Of a stretch of 64,000 nt of DNA, positions 34,560 through 46,446 are shown one piece after another. The stretch covers positions 186,001-250,000 of the forward strand of contig MU119228.1 in NCBI GenBank assembly GCA_014904845.1, read 5' to 3'. A program made the translations under genes and the position numbers. The notes beneath the pieces were generated by a model, which was not told the origin of the DNA, ran no database searches, and saw nothing but the letters and a program-made list of their open reading frames with translations. Origin of the DNA: Acephala macrosclerotiorum. Taxonomy: Eukaryota; Ascomycota; Leotiomycetes; Helotiales; Mollisiaceae. Numbering within the stretch: the stretch's first letter is position 1; each line of letters opens with the position of its first letter.

Positions 34560-36740
34560 TCACTCATCAACCCAGCCCCAGGCTTCCTTGAGCTGTTTCT
34601 GCACCGCAGCCGTGGGGCGCGCATGATCACGTTCCGTTCGAACGAGGATGTCGAGGAGTGCCTCTTGGTCGAAGCGGTCTTCGAATCGGTCGCCACCTGG
34701 CTATACGTCAGTCTCGGAAGACTTCAAATTGAATGAACGGAGCCGAAGAGGGAGGGGAAGTTTGAAGATGACTAACAAATTGCAATTCCCATCGACGCGG
34801 TGAACATCCCAGGCGGAGTCCAACGATTATACAATCCGATGCCACAGAGCTGGCGGAGAGTTGGCTTTATTTGCGCCTCCATATTCCGCACCGCAACATT
34901 CCTACTCCCTCCGATTCTGGGAATCTTCGGATCGAAGATACAAAGTAGTATCTGCGCTAGCTTATGATGCTGAACTCCAATAACTGTTTTTATCAGCCTT
35001 CATCTTTCAATTCGATAGGACACAACTCACTATGACAAGCATGACTATGCCAAATTTCCGGAAATGCCTCCCTCCCCTCCTCTCTACCCTCACCAATCCC
35101 CTCCTTTCTCCCCTCCCTATAAAATATCGGCGTGAAACTACTCGGTTTCTCATCCTCCCACCTCTCACAACCATTCCTCAGCTCTTCCCACCTGCCTAAT
35201 CCCACACCTTCAACCCCAAAACAACAGTTCAATACATCAGCACAAAGTACCACTGCTCTATTCGCCCAGCTGAAGTCGCTCGTTGGAGAGGTGGAACGAT
35301 CTACGACGCAGTGTTCGAGGTTTATTTGGACGGAGCGGTGGAGGATGGTTGCCATATATATTTCTTGGCGGAGACCGACCCAGAAGGAAGCTGTTGCTAG
35401 TGAATTTTGGGACGAGGAGTTGGAGAGAGGAGGGTGAGAGGAGGGCGGGCTGGGGTGTAAGGGGGATGGTTGAGTCGAAGGGCGGAAGAGGGAGTTGACG
35501 AATATTTGGATACCGAGCATGTGTGATTGAAGATCTGTTTCTAACACTGTGTTTATTCTTTCGTCAGCATCACTCCCTCGAAATCTAGAATCAAGAACTT
35601 GAAATGGGTTCAGCTCACAATCAATCTCCTCAAGCACCCTCAAAACAATCGTCGCAGCAAAAAGCGTCTCATCCGTCACCGTAGCAGCACTATTCAACAT
35701 CGGGATGAGGTACTTCAAGCACTCCTGATGATACCTATTACTCGCAAACGAATCATAATCTCCTGTAAGATTCAAATGTCGAGCCGAGAGTGCGAAGATG
35801 GCGTTGAGGAGAATTGGACATGTTCCTGCTCGCAGAGGAACTTCGACTTGGAAGTGTTGTGCTGGGTCGCAGAGGTCAAGCCATATGGCGAGATTTTGGA
35901 CGAAGTGTCGGAGAAGTCGGGCTTCTTGGGGGTCGGTAAGAGGCCAGACTGGTTTGTCGAGATAAATGGAGGGGAGGGATATTGACGAGACGGGATCTCG
36001 AAAGGTATTGTGGTCTTCGTGGTAGGTGTGAGTGGATGTGTCGTGGTTGAGAATAGCTCGCGGCGTGGATGGTACGGGAGAAGGAAGTTGCGTGAAGTCG
36101 TGGTGTGGTAGACCTGGTATTCTGGGAAGTGATACTTGGTGATGAGGTTCGAATGTGGAAGTACTTGGCTGTTCCCAGGAAAGTGTTGCGAGAGGAGGAA
36201 GGGAAGCGGTGCCTGATCTCAGACTTTGATGATCGTCAAAAGGCGAGTGAGAGGCTTCGTCTTGTGTGAATTGGCTCGTAGACGTTTGGGTGTACTCTGG
36301 TGGGGCCTCTTCAGAAGGTTCGCCATTTTCTGACTCGGACTCGTAATCATTGTTGTTGAGCGACGGAGTCTCATCGACAAAGGTTACTATAGACAAATCA
36401 TTGTCAATAAACTTTACTTCACGAGGTGATGTGCACCCAAAAACGAAAGTGAAAGTTGGTCCTCTTAAGCACATTGTGAACTGGGTGTCTGAAACAACAT
36501 TTGACGGAAAATATATCCAAGGCACCACTACAAAGCGTATCCAGGTAAGAACGAGAGCAAGATCAGCTTACAATCCCTCGGAGGACTTAACCACTTCTGG
36601 CCTCCCGTAAATGAACCTCTGAAAGTTAGACATAGCTGCAATGAGGGACTTGGGTTAATACGTTTGTATGGACGAAACCCGGGGCCTCTTTTACACTGCA
36701 GCCTCAGCTCCTGGCAACGGCCACACTTTGGCGTGGCTTG
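34560..36740 (-). CDS. Zn2Cys6 / Fungal_trans_2-type regulator, N-terminus unresolved
   Basis: Exons (up to about 36528)..35031, 34983..34777 and 34696..34560 encode the regulatory body of a fungal transcription factor: RLLRHFVQNLAIWLDLCDP, HFQVEVPLRAGTCPILLNAI, LSARHLNLTG, YHQECLKYLIP, WHSHACH|IIGVQHHKLAQILL, and the ending FEDRFDQEALLDILVRTE then WGWVDE. This matches the Fungal_trans_2 family. The frame has no ATG before it. Upstream at about 36693-36731 the second half of a Zn2Cys6 cluster is readable (PKCGRCQELRLQC), but the first half (C-x2-C-x6-C) was not found intact. A degraded RRGLRRFG-like segment near 36911-36936 is a candidate. The gene therefore has one or more unresolved 5' introns or a damaged DNA-binding domain. 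It converges on the NLR-like gene with only 82 bp between stops. Confidence 0.7.
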
Positions 36741-38783
36741 GTCACCTATCTATGATCAATATTAAACTAAGTGAGGTAGTATTATTTTATCAATTCCTTT
36801 TCAAAGGCATACATTTGAGATGCGCTATCCTGCAAGGCTCACTACACGAAATTGAGGGGTTAGTGGGGTACATCCGACAGGAAAACGTATAACTCACCAA
36901 ACCGCCTTAGCCCTCGCCGTCATGGCCCACTCACAGGAAGGCAATTACACAGAACTCGTATGATAGCATCGACTCAAAATAGCGCAAACGACAGAAGATG
37001 GGATGTTTCCCTCGATGTCTCCTCAGATAAAAAACAGGATTAGGAATATGTTTCCGAGATATTGCGGGGAAATACTTCGCGGAAATAAGCCCGCTGTGGA
37101 AAAAATGTGTCTTAAGAGGAAAATTTCGGCGGGTCAGAAGCCACAGTTGGAAACTAGTGTGCTGTCGACGGTGCCAAGGATGCCGTCAAACGCCGGAGAT
37201 ATTCTCCTCGTCGAGCTGCTTAGCTTCTGACGTGGAAGGAAGATATAATATATAATGAGATCTGCAAGTCTACATAGGGAGGTGTGCGGGAAGATCTCGA
37301 AAGGAGAGGGGCGATTGCGCTGCTATCGTGAAAATTGCAGTCAACTCTTAGAGTTTCGTCGGATGGTGGGGAAAGCGGGGTAAATTCTCATCCACCTGAG
37401 CAATCCCAACCACTTGACTGGCTCGGCCTTCCTCGTTCGCGAGCGATCCAAAAGAGAGTTCAACCCCATCAAAATGATGCTGACGATGTAGAAGGTGTGG
37501 TGTGGAAGCAGGACAGAACCGATGTTCCCTGAATTTGCAGGCTCTTCGAACGCGACCGTGAAACGCGACGCGAGAAGTGGGGCTGACTTCAACGATCAAG
37601 ACGACCTCCAATCTCATCAAATCTCATTACAACAACCTGCGAATATATTTTCTTCGCTTGTTGACAATAAGAAAGTGGTTTTCCGTTTGCTCCATTGATC
37701 AGAGGAAACCCTTCAGTGTCAGTGACATAGCCTGAAGCTTTGGTTCGCATTTCATTCAGCATGCGTTGGCTCTGCGTTTATACTTTTTGGAAATGCTTCT
37801 CAAATCCAAGAGAAAGCGGTCTAGGGACAAGTTTTCCTAGATTTGAGTTCAATCTTTTTCATTTCAACAATTCCGAGCTAATTTGCAACATCTTCAGGAG
37901 GTTTCCAAGTTCTTTTGAGCCGACACGTGCGCGACACGTGATATTCAGAAATCCACGTCTTTCGATGGCTGCTTTTCGCACACTGCCGAGTGTAATCTTT
38001 TATCTTGCGTACCTCTTCAAAGTCCAAAATTTAGAGGGCTCTGCGACATTGAAGTTTGATTGTGGCACGAAGGAAAGCGCGATATATCAAATCTTGGAAC
38101 CGAGTAGTGCTCTACCAAGATCGTGAAAAGCAATGACTTAGGGACCCGAGGATGGCAGCATTGCTCATGATACGTGTTCAAAATTCGCAGCCGTTCTTTC
38201 AATTTTGATGTCCAGCAGATGTCATCATTTTCCCAGGCTCAGCATGTGGATGGCAGGTTCATTCTGACCTACCAAGGCCAAGCAGACCGAAATTTGATCC
38301 GACTCTTCGAGTCTGCCTAGAAGTGCTTGAAAGCTCCGTGAATTGAGATTCACTTGATGCATTGCATTTTTCTGTTAATTTTTCCTATCGTCCAATATCT
38401 AAATGTATCCTGAATTTTTGAGCCCTGAAGGCCTTCCCGAGACCATGAGTTGCTCTTGCCTCTCTTCGGGGCACTATGAAGGGTAGTCAGATTGAGCCTT
38501 CCCAAATCAAGGCAAGCTGTGCACAAAGGCTGCGGGAGCCTACTCTGACATGAAGGCGATCGCAGCCCAGTCTCCGAGGGAGCTATTTCGACTTTGTGCT
38601 ACCAAAGTTATTCGTCTTCCCGCGTTCAGATGCCTGGTACGCTAATCTTTCCACACAATAAATTATTATATATTTCAGACCAAACCTATCCACCATCCAT
38701 ATTCTCCAACTCTTCGATACTCACAAAGACTTCTACTTATCCATTTATTATTTCAAGTCGAGGATCGTCCACAGGCCGTCAAA
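36741..38783. other. Intergenic; possible 5' exon of the regulator at left
   Basis: Apart from a possible first exon of the leftward regulator near 36.9 kb, no coding frame is supported. Two CACGTG words lie 14 bases apart near 37923-37940. Confidence 0.35.
38663..38676 (+). promoter_or_regulatory. TATA-like element upstream of the GH16-fold gene
   Basis: ATTATTATATATTT lies about 110 bases before the ATG at 38784 and is followed by a pyrimidine-rich stretch, a normal fungal core-promoter arrangement. It was identified by composition only. Confidence 0.35.
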
Positions 38784-39698
38784 ATGAAGTTCTTCGCAGT
38801 GCTCTTCGTCTTCATCGCCCTTCCCTTCTCCCTCGCCGCTCCTAAGGGAGGCAAGCCGCCCTCTCCCGACAGAGCCAATTACAAAGTCATCTCGAACATT
38901 GATTTCAAAAATATCGGGGCCGAGAGAGTGCCATCGAGTAAAGATTTCAAGATGGCCGTCGGGCAGGATGGCACAACACAATACACAGGAGAAAATCCCA
39001 CCAACCTCCGAGTCGACCGGGAGAAACTTCTCCATATCATACCGCACAAGCCTTTCGAAGGATACGACGAGAGCTGGACTAGCGGCAAGATCGAGACGCT
39101 CAAAGACCAGTTCGATGTCAAGGCTGGAAAGAAACTGCTTTGGGAAACAAAAGTCAAGATCGGTGACGCGCAGTCGAAGAATCATCAAGGCGTGGAACAG
39201 AGAATTTACCTTCTCGGCACCGATTACCGAGCAGATTCGAGTCCTTATCCTCGCATGGGCGAACTGGAGATCTTGCACCTCCGCAATGGTAACGAGTCTT
39301 TCGTTCCCACTCTTCATTGTGGTGAGGAAATTGGCGGTCCTTGTAATGAGCCTGATGGCTATCAGCCAGAAGGAGAACCGGCGACATTCCCTCTAGGTGA
39401 TTGGGTAAGAGTCGGTCTGGAGATTGATCGAAGTATGTGCAGTAAGGCTGAGTCGACTTCGTGCTGGGAGCTGGAGATCATCAATTGGTATTTGAATAGC
39501 AAGATCTATCGAACCCTTACTGGCAGGGAATTCGGTAACCAGGCGGCCTGGAAAAGACTGGCGCATTCGAAGAAGTTTTTGACGTTTGCTGTTACTGTTA
39601 GTGGTGAGAAAAGTGGTGTCCCAGCCAACAAAGAAACGTTGGATGGAGACGTTGTTGGGATGGAGGTCGATTGGATTCGCATTTACGAGTCGAAGTAG
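38784..39698 (+). CDS. Secreted GH16-fold protein with altered catalytic motif
   Basis: This intronless gene of 304 residues starts with a classic signal peptide (KFFAVLFVFIALPFSLA, cleavage about residue 18-19). The body resembles bacterial-type GH16 laminarinases: NLRVDREKLLHI, SWTSGKIETLKDQF, and a C-terminal strand GMEVDWIRIYE typical of the end of the concanavalin A-like fold. At the place of the catalytic E-[ILV]-D-[IVAF]-x(0,1)-E signature it reads GELEILH (residues 159-165). The first Glu is kept, but Asp is replaced by Glu and the acid/base Glu by His. It may be a non-hydrolytic glucan-binding protein or a divergent enzyme. Cys residues at about 195, 202, 236 and 244 could form disulfides. 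It is an extracellular protein; its neighbours on both sides are transcription factors. Confidence 0.75.
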   Translation: MKFFAVLFVFIALPFSLAAPKGGKPPSPDRANYKVISNIDFKNIGAERVPSSKDFKMAVGQDGTTQYTGENPTNLRVDREKLLHIIPHKPFEGYDESWTSGKIETLKDQFDVKAGKKLLWETKVKIGDAQSKNHQGVEQRIYLLGTDYRADSSPYPRMGELEILHLRNGNESFVPTLHCGEEIGGPCNEPDGYQPEGEPATFPLGDWVRVGLEIDRSMCSKAESTSCWELEIINWYLNSKIYRTLTGREFGNQAAWKRLAHSKKFLTFAVTVSGEKSGVPANKETLDGDVVGMEVDWIRIYESK

Positions 39699-40349
39699 AC
39701 AGTCTTCCATGAAGTCTCTCCGACCCCTACTTGAGCGGTCTTTTTAGACAGCACTTTGAAGTTTATTGAACTTTCTTTTAGATTGCCGTCTCTGTTTTTT
39801 TGCTCTGGGGGAACTTTGTTTGATTGCATTTGGGGGAGCTGGAGTCTGCAGTGGAGAGGAAGCCAGAGGTTTTCATTCTATCTTATCATCTCGTCGGAGA
39901 CTTCTTTTCCCCCAACACACATTTGCTTTGTATTTGTAAATAGCTCAATAAATCAAATTATAATCATTTTGGAAAATTTACACGCTATCACCGCGACTCT
40001 CTGCGACAATGGTTCTCGGATTTCCTATTGTTTCCAAGGAAGAGGATATATGTGAATTCATTCGCCAGTGTCCACGTGGACTGTGTCTCCTTCTAGGATG
40101 AACTCCAAGCCGTCGCCATTCCAAACGAAGATTTTCAACTCCCAGACACCAGATCGCCGTCGCCGGGCTTATGACAACTCTATAGTCCCGAAGGTTCTCA
40201 AACTCACCGTTGCCATACATGTATCACGTGATCCTACAATAAGCTCTTGCTGGTCTCTCGTCGTCTCTGAGCTCGTCAACGCCCTATTCTCTCATCCAAT
40301 GCACCACCTTCCGGAGGTCTTCATAGTATCTACTAGTTCCCTGCCCACC
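39699..40349. other. Intergenic between convergent genes
   Basis: This holds the 3' regions of the GH16-fold gene and the leftward-reading regulator. No gene is supported. AATAAA-like words near 39950 may be poly(A) signals. Confidence 0.35.
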
Positions 40350-42351
40350 TTAACCTCTCGCCTCCTCCGCTCTCATTCCATCACCACCAGCAAGCCATCT
40401 CTGGACGCCCAAAACACTCCCCACCACACCCCTCAAAACATCCCATCCATCCCCTCCCCCCTCATCAGCCCCACCTCCACCCACAATCCCAATATTAATC
40501 GCAGTAGCAGCCAACATACCTTTCAAAAACCTCCCCTCCCCCCTCCCCCTCGCCCCCGGATTAACAACCAACAGGACAAAGAAAAAAAGTCCAGGACTGC
40601 GTTTCCAGACTGGGAGAGGGACGCTCCACATATTTTGCCATAATTTCATCAGCAATTGTGGGGTGAGGGATTGTGAGAGTGGCTGTCGGGACATAAGGGA
40701 GGTGAGGAGGATTAGTGTTATTGTTAGGATGGTTTGGTGGATTGATTGTTGGTGGGGTTGCGAAGGGTTGGGAGGTAGTGGTGGACTGGGGGAGGAGAGG
40801 CGTGCGTAGATCCATTGTGCTGTTGTGAGGAATTTTTGGTGTTCTTGAGATGAAGAGGGGGGGTCTGAGTGGGGTGGGGTTTGGGAGAGATGGTGTATAG
40901 AAGCTGTGAGCCAGCGGGCGTCGTCTAGTATTTGGGCTGTTTCGGGAGCGATGTTATAGATGTGGGAGTTGTCGATGAATCGGTGCGGGGAGAGGAGGAA
41001 TGGGCAGTCGAGATGTAGTGGGTACGATGTGAGGGGTTGGAGTGGGTGTGAAAATTCGTCGGCGTGGAGGAACAGAGGACATTCGAGGGTGAGTGCTACT
41101 TGGAAATCGGTTCTGAGAAGCATCTTTCGAAGTAGAGGGAAGGTGATGTTATGTATCCCACCGCGAGTTCTGACCATCTCTCGAAGGCCTCGCATGTGTG
41201 CTAAAGTGCTCTTTTCATCTGAGTATACCAACTGTTCTCTCATCAGCTTCCTCCAATCAAAGCAACATTCCTGGTACTGACCTCATTGTACGCAAGCGAC
41301 ATGACAGCAGCAATGGACTCTTCATTCACGCCTTTACTAGAAGTGACGATGTGAGTATTGATGAGATTGATGAGCCTTCCTTTCGCTGCCATTGCATCGA
41401 CAGAGTTCTCGACCTGGACTTGACGAGATGCGGCTTGGAAGTAAGATGTTGTGAGCAGGGTGATGTATATTGCGATTGGTGACTGGGTCATGAAAGGAAG
41501 CCATTGGTTCATGAATGTCGCAGGGGGATTGTTACCGTCTATCGAGCACATGAAGGGAGCCAATCTCTGGATGACTGTACCGAATCAGTACATCGAATGA
41601 AGGAGGGGTGGGTAAGCTTACAAAAATGAAACAGCTCTGCATTCCTCCTCGAAGATTCAACGGGAAGTGAAGCTAGTGGCTCGATGGCAACCCCACCAGA
41701 GGGTATTTCTGAGTATCCATATTCCGGATCAAAGAGCTCCGGGTAGGTGAAGTAGTGACCAATGCGAAAAGCAGGGGATATATCCCACACATATGGGGTA
41801 TGGACGGCAAAATCCGATGGCTTGGGATCTTTTCCTAGTTCTCGGTACCCTTCATGCCGGCTCGCACTCGATGGCGTTCTTGTCGGCAGCGGTAAGGACG
41901 GATGTCGTGCTACATATAACGGCGTCGTGCCGCAAATCTCTCTCTCCTCATAAATTGGTACAAGGGTTTTTGAACTCCCCGCCTCCGACTCTTCTCTCTT
42001 TGGTCCCGGAACCTCAAGCTCAATCACGGCCTCCTTAAATTTCGTCGCTTTTCTATCATCTCATCAGTATTACCGCCTTGGCTGTCCTGAATAGGAATAT
42101 TATACTTCAAGACCTCGTAAACACATGGTACAGGTGGATAACGGCGCTGGCAATTATTACAAAGAATTGCTCGATTACACTTCCCTGATAATCAGCCATC
42201 CCTTATCCCCACCAATCAACACCAAAGAATGCCATACCTTCTGTTTCCGTCTCCTACACTCGGTACAAGAAGTTGAGGCTCTCTGTCTCTGCCTCATTTC
42301 CTTTTTCTGTGGTTTCTGCGTCTCCGCATGTGAGGCGTCGGGGTTAACCAT
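40350..42351 (-). CDS. Zn2Cys6 transcription factor with Fungal_trans_2-type domain
   Basis: Exons 42351..42238, 42179..42106, 42052..41622, 41574..41282 and 41231..40350 give 597 residues. The Zn cluster is split by intron 1: TECRRRKQK|CNRAILCNNC, with the last Cys in PPVPCVYE, giving C-x2-C-x6-C-x5-C-x2-C-x8-C. ATG 42351 is the first ATG of the frame. Intron 2 (GTATAA donor, 42105..42053) joins VLK to KATKFKEAVIELEVPG, and intron 4 has a CTGATGA branch; each restores the frame exactly. The regulatory half has YFTYPELFDPEYGY, RNAELFHFFIQRLAPFM, PFMTQSPIAIYITLLTTS and LRGLREMVRTRGGI. Such proteins bind CGG-containing sites and act in the nucleus on nearby metabolic genes; the target is unknown. 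Confidence 0.85.
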
Positions 42352-43600
42352 CCCGTCCTCGTGCCACGGTGCCTCTGCCTCAGATCTTCCACAAAGAATA
42401 CTCAAATAGGCACTCCGTACGTCAACGACTGACCCGTGGGTAGGTGAGAGTCATGCAGGGCCTCTTTTCTGGCCCACCGGTACGTGGTTTGTCTGGGTTA
42501 TATGGCTGGGAGTGTGACGAGGAGCTGAAATGCTGCAAGGTTTCGGGGTCTGGCTGAAGGGGGTTTAGTGCGGGGTAGCAGTCGACGAAACAAAGTTGGC
42601 TATTTTGGGAGTAAAAAAGATTTTAAGGGGCTTCTAAAACCATCTTCACTTCCTCAAAATGCATATCGCATGAGAGAGAAAGCACCACCATGACTTTTCA
42701 ACGTCGTCGGAAAGTTCGCCAGGATTTCTGAAGCTTTATTAAGTCCATGAAGCAGCGACCGGTCGGGAGGAGAAAGTCTCAGGAGCTGAAACATTCCAGC
42801 TAGACCTTGGTGGCGAAGTTGCTGGAAGTCTCCATAGAAGTATACCACACCTTCAAGTTCGTATTTCCTCATTTCAATGTTTGTTTGGGTTTCGATTCAT
42901 CGCACGTCAGATAGCATCTTCAATCCAGTACACATACTGTGAAGCTTTCTATTTCACAATTCAAATTTATCAACTCAACCCAGTACTCAAGAAGATTTTC
43001 TCCAGTATTAACACCACCATTTAAGCCAATCGAAGATCCTAACAAGAAATCCTTCCCCAATAATAGTAGTCACATGACCCGACCCACCATCATCCCAACC
43101 TGGGCAGACGTTCAAGAAAAGCCTTTGCGCTGCTTCATTATTGATTTCGTGGGTTGAACACTTCCTTTCCTCCAAATTGGGATGAAGCAGACCATTTTCA
43201 ATAATGGCGTATGGAAGCGTATTTTTTTCTTTTTTGGCCACCCAACGATGCCGAAATACCACAAAACGATCCCCAAAAGTCAGAGTGTGGGAGTGACCGA
43301 ACGCCACTGGGAGTGAAATACGGAGAAGGCTCCCAATGTCAATTTTGAGAGGATGGGCCGAGCCGAATGCGCCTCTGAGTGATGGCCGAAATGGACCCCA
43401 TGCAGGTGGGCAACAGTCTCCTAATTGGCTCGTAAGTGTCTCACCATACATACCTACTGGTATCATTCATGCACCTCATCGACCAACTGGAGAGCAATAT
43501 TAGATCCTCAACGCCACCATGTCTCCCTTTCCGGGTCAGGTGTAGCCTTCTGCGCGATTGCAATAAAGCCATACCTCGATCATCGGATATCACAATCAGG
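42352..43600. other. Divergent promoter region of regulator and HET gene
   Basis: About 1.25 kb separates the two start codons. No coding frame is supported apart from an upstream in-frame extension of the HET gene that begins without ATG. Confidence 0.35.
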
Positions 43601-46336
43601 ATGACTTCCATATATCTCGGCTTGCGAATCTATGACCTTAGTTACGAAACCTCCAAGCTACGAAAGTTAGACCAACCCAAAACGAAGATCCAGAATATGG
43701 GAGAGGAACCAGCTGTAATCTTCAACCCAGGGACGAAGGAATACAGTCTGCTGTGCGGGGAGCTCAAACCACCACCAGAGAGAGTCCAACGAGGTAACGC
43801 CCACCAGCCTCCTCCACCGCGCAAACGATGGCAATCAGCGATCAAAGACGTTGTCAGAAATTTAGTTAACGATCACAACTTTCAATACTCGAAGATCCAG
43901 AAAGGCGAGTTTCGCATACTGTGCATCCACCCTGGATCTCCAAAGCAGGAATTGAAGGCGTCGTTGTTTAAACGCAAGTTGAAAGATTCTTTCGGTGGCT
44001 ACGAAGCTTTGTCATACTGTTGGGGTAGTCCCAATGAGAGGAACACTGAGCAAATTTTCATCAGAGACCTCAACGCAACACTCCCAAACTTCAAGAAAGA
44101 AACGAAGCCACCACCCTTGATGACCCAGGTTCGCATGGCAGCCAAAGTTACGTCCTGGGTCCCGTTTCCGATACGACGAAACCTCTACCAGGCTCTGGTG
44201 AAACTGAGGAGCAGAGAAAACGAAGTCAACATTTGGGTTGATGCAATTTGCATAGACCAAAGCGAACGTGGGAAGGGGGAAAAGGAGGAGCAGCTTGCTC
44301 AAATGGCCGAGATATACAACTCTGCGTCCAATGTGTGTATCTGGCTAGGGGATACATACGAAGGTTCAAAGGATGGGATTAGACTGGTGAACGAGATTAT
44401 GAATCTCAAGACCTTCGATGCTCTTGTGAATACTCCAGATGCCAAGGATCGTTGGTCGCACCTGATCCAAATCATGAAGGCCCCATGGTTTAGCCGTCGC
44501 TGGATCATCCAAGAGGTTGCGCTTGCGAGGAACGCATCAATCCATTGCGCTGATGAAGTTCTTCACTGGGATGACTTTGCCGATGCCGTCTCGTTGTTGA
44601 CTGAGAAGATCGAAATCCTAAGGGACAAGTTTAGAGACGAGATCTTTGAAGACGTCGAGGCGACCAGCGCATGTGTCCTTGTCCATACCCTTACCAATGT
44701 TTGCCGCAAGTCGGACACTGGTAGAATATTAGGAAAAATATCAGATCTGGAGACTCTAGTTTCGACTTTACTTGGATTCCAGGCGTCATTTCCACGCGAT
44801 ACTATCTACTCGATTCTGTCACTTGCTCGAGATATACCGCGGGCAGGTGAGCCTTGGGAGAAGTTACACGAAGATCAGCTCGTTAAGAATCGCCGAAACG
44901 CCGAACTTCTAAATGGGAAGCAGTCAGGATCCAGTGCGCACCGGGCAGGGCCTAGGAGAATCGGCTTAACAGCGAATTACAAGAGCAGTACCAGGGACCT
45001 TTTCATTGCTTTTGTCACGCGTTGCATCCAGCGTTCGGAGAGCCTTGATATAATCTGCCGTCATTGGGCGCCACCAATAACAGACAAAGTCTACGGCCAG
45101 GTAGTACAGATGCCATCTTGGATCTCGGCGATGTCTGGAGCAGAGTATGGCCTCCTTGGTACCTCAAAAGGACGCCAGAATGGAGAGAACTTTGTGGCCT
45201 ACTCACCACACGATCGGCGGCAACGATACCAGGCCTCAGGCTCTTTCAAGGCTGAAATTCGCATGGTAAATGATCCCTCTCTCGATCCTCCAGAGATCCC
45301 CAGACCTATCCATATCACGGATGGGCCATTTAGTCAATCTCCCTTGCCGTCACCAACCGTTGAGAGTCCGGCAAGGGAGCTGCACACGATTCCAGAGGAG
45401 CCTGAGAATATGTCTGAATTACCTTCAGTTGACAACCCACCTAACCTAACTTACACCGTCGGTGGTCCGATGGCAGAAGCCAGTGACTCCACGGACCAGC
45501 TTGGCAGTATCCCAAATGGTGCTCCAACAGTAACGCCTTTGATTCAAGTTACTCCCGGTACTCCCCGGTCTCAGTCTATTACTTCAAATAATGATCCAGG
45601 ACCAGACGCTCCAGCCTCTGAAGGTGCGCGCCCAGTAATCAAACATCTACCAAAGCCTGCGAGGAGAAGCACCAAGGTGCCAGATGTTGAGCAGGAACAT
45701 GAGCTTAGCGGCATCCTGGCAGTCAGAGGCTTTGTGGTTGGGACAATAACTGAACGTTCTGAGATCATGAGAGGCGGAATCATTCCAGGAGACTGGATTT
45801 CAAGGATGGGCTGGAACAAGGAGCAGTATGACAACCGCGTCCCCGATATGCTTTGGCGACTGCTTGTAGCAGACAGAACGCATCGAGGTGGTAAGCCACC
45901 ACAATGGTACAAGAGGTCTTGTCTCCATGGCCTTGTCGATCCTAGGGTGGCAGATGCCGAAGGAAACCTGCATTCTGTGACCGAGGTGGATCGGCATATT
46001 TCAGAGATGACGACCAAGTATTTCAAACGGGTTGAGAGGGTCGTGTGGAACCGTCGACTCCTCCAAGCCGACATACATCCGGATTTTGACAAACTTTTGT
46101 TGGGTCTTGATGGACCATTGTTGGGTCTTACGCCGAAAGAAACCAAAGTCGACGACATCATATGCATTCTATTGGGCTGCACTGTCCCAGTGATTTTGAG
46201 GGCGGTGAAAGGTGGACGTGTTGCTGAACTCTATCAGCTCATCGGAGAAGCTTATGTTCATGGAATAATGGATGGAGAGGCAGTTGAGTCTGAGAAGTCG
46301 GTAGAAGGTTTGTTTAGGGAGTTTAAGTTGTCTTGA
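43601..46336 (+). CDS. HET-domain heterokaryon-incompatibility protein
   Basis: A single open frame of 911 residues from ATG 43601. The frame stays open upstream to 43436 without another good start; a start at MGEEP is also possible. The HET domain (about 134-310) shows its three blocks: YEALSYCWG, VNIWVDAICIDQ followed by QMAEIYNSASNVCIWLGD, and WFSRRWIIQEVALA. A middle region has RDTIYSILSLARDIP and LTANYKSSTRDLFIAFV, usual in HET proteins. Residues about 570-710 are Pro/Ser-rich and disordered, and a C-terminal globular part follows (ILAVRGFVVGTITE). HET domains are toxic signalling modules that trigger hyphal cell death after non-self fusion. It converges on the beta-rich protein gene, with about 110 bp between stops. 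Confidence 0.93.
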   Translation: MTSIYLGLRIYDLSYETSKLRKLDQPKTKIQNMGEEPAVIFNPGTKEYSLLCGELKPPPERVQRGNAHQPPPPRKRWQSAIKDVVRNLVNDHNFQYSKIQKGEFRILCIHPGSPKQELKASLFKRKLKDSFGGYEALSYCWGSPNERNTEQIFIRDLNATLPNFKKETKPPPLMTQVRMAAKVTSWVPFPIRRNLYQALVKLRSRENEVNIWVDAICIDQSERGKGEKEEQLAQMAEIYNSASNVCIWLGDTYEGSKDGIRLVNEIMNLKTFDALVNTPDAKDRWSHLIQIMKAPWFSRRWIIQEVALARNASIHCADEVLHWDDFADAVSLLTEKIEILRDKFRDEIFEDVEATSACVLVHTLTNVCRKSDTGRILGKISDLETLVSTLLGFQASFPRDTIYSILSLARDIPRAGEPWEKLHEDQLVKNRRNAELLNGKQSGSSAHRAGPRRIGLTANYKSSTRDLFIAFVTRCIQRSESLDIICRHWAPPITDKVYGQVVQMPSWISAMSGAEYGLLGTSKGRQNGENFVAYSPHDRRQRYQASGSFKAEIRMVNDPSLDPPEIPRPIHITDGPFSQSPLPSPTVESPARELHTIPEEPENMSELPSVDNPPNLTYTVGGPMAEASDSTDQLGSIPNGAPTVTPLIQVTPGTPRSQSITSNNDPGPDAPASEGARPVIKHLPKPARRSTKVPDVEQEHELSGILAVRGFVVGTITERSEIMRGGIIPGDWISRMGWNKEQYDNRVPDMLWRLLVADRTHRGGKPPQWYKRSCLHGLVDPRVADAEGNLHSVTEVDRHISEMTTKYFKRVERVVWNRRLLQADIHPDFDKLLLGLDGPLLGLTPKETKVDDIICILLGCTVPVILRAVKGGRVAELYQLIGEAYVHGIMDGEAVESEKSVEGLFREFKLS

Positions 46337-46446
46337 TATTTCTCTGTGGTTTTGATTCTGCTACAAGGTAATCCATGTTTTAGCCCTCGCAAATTTCCAC
46401 CCATCAAGTGAAAAACAATACAGAAAGAATCATCTCATTCTCAATA

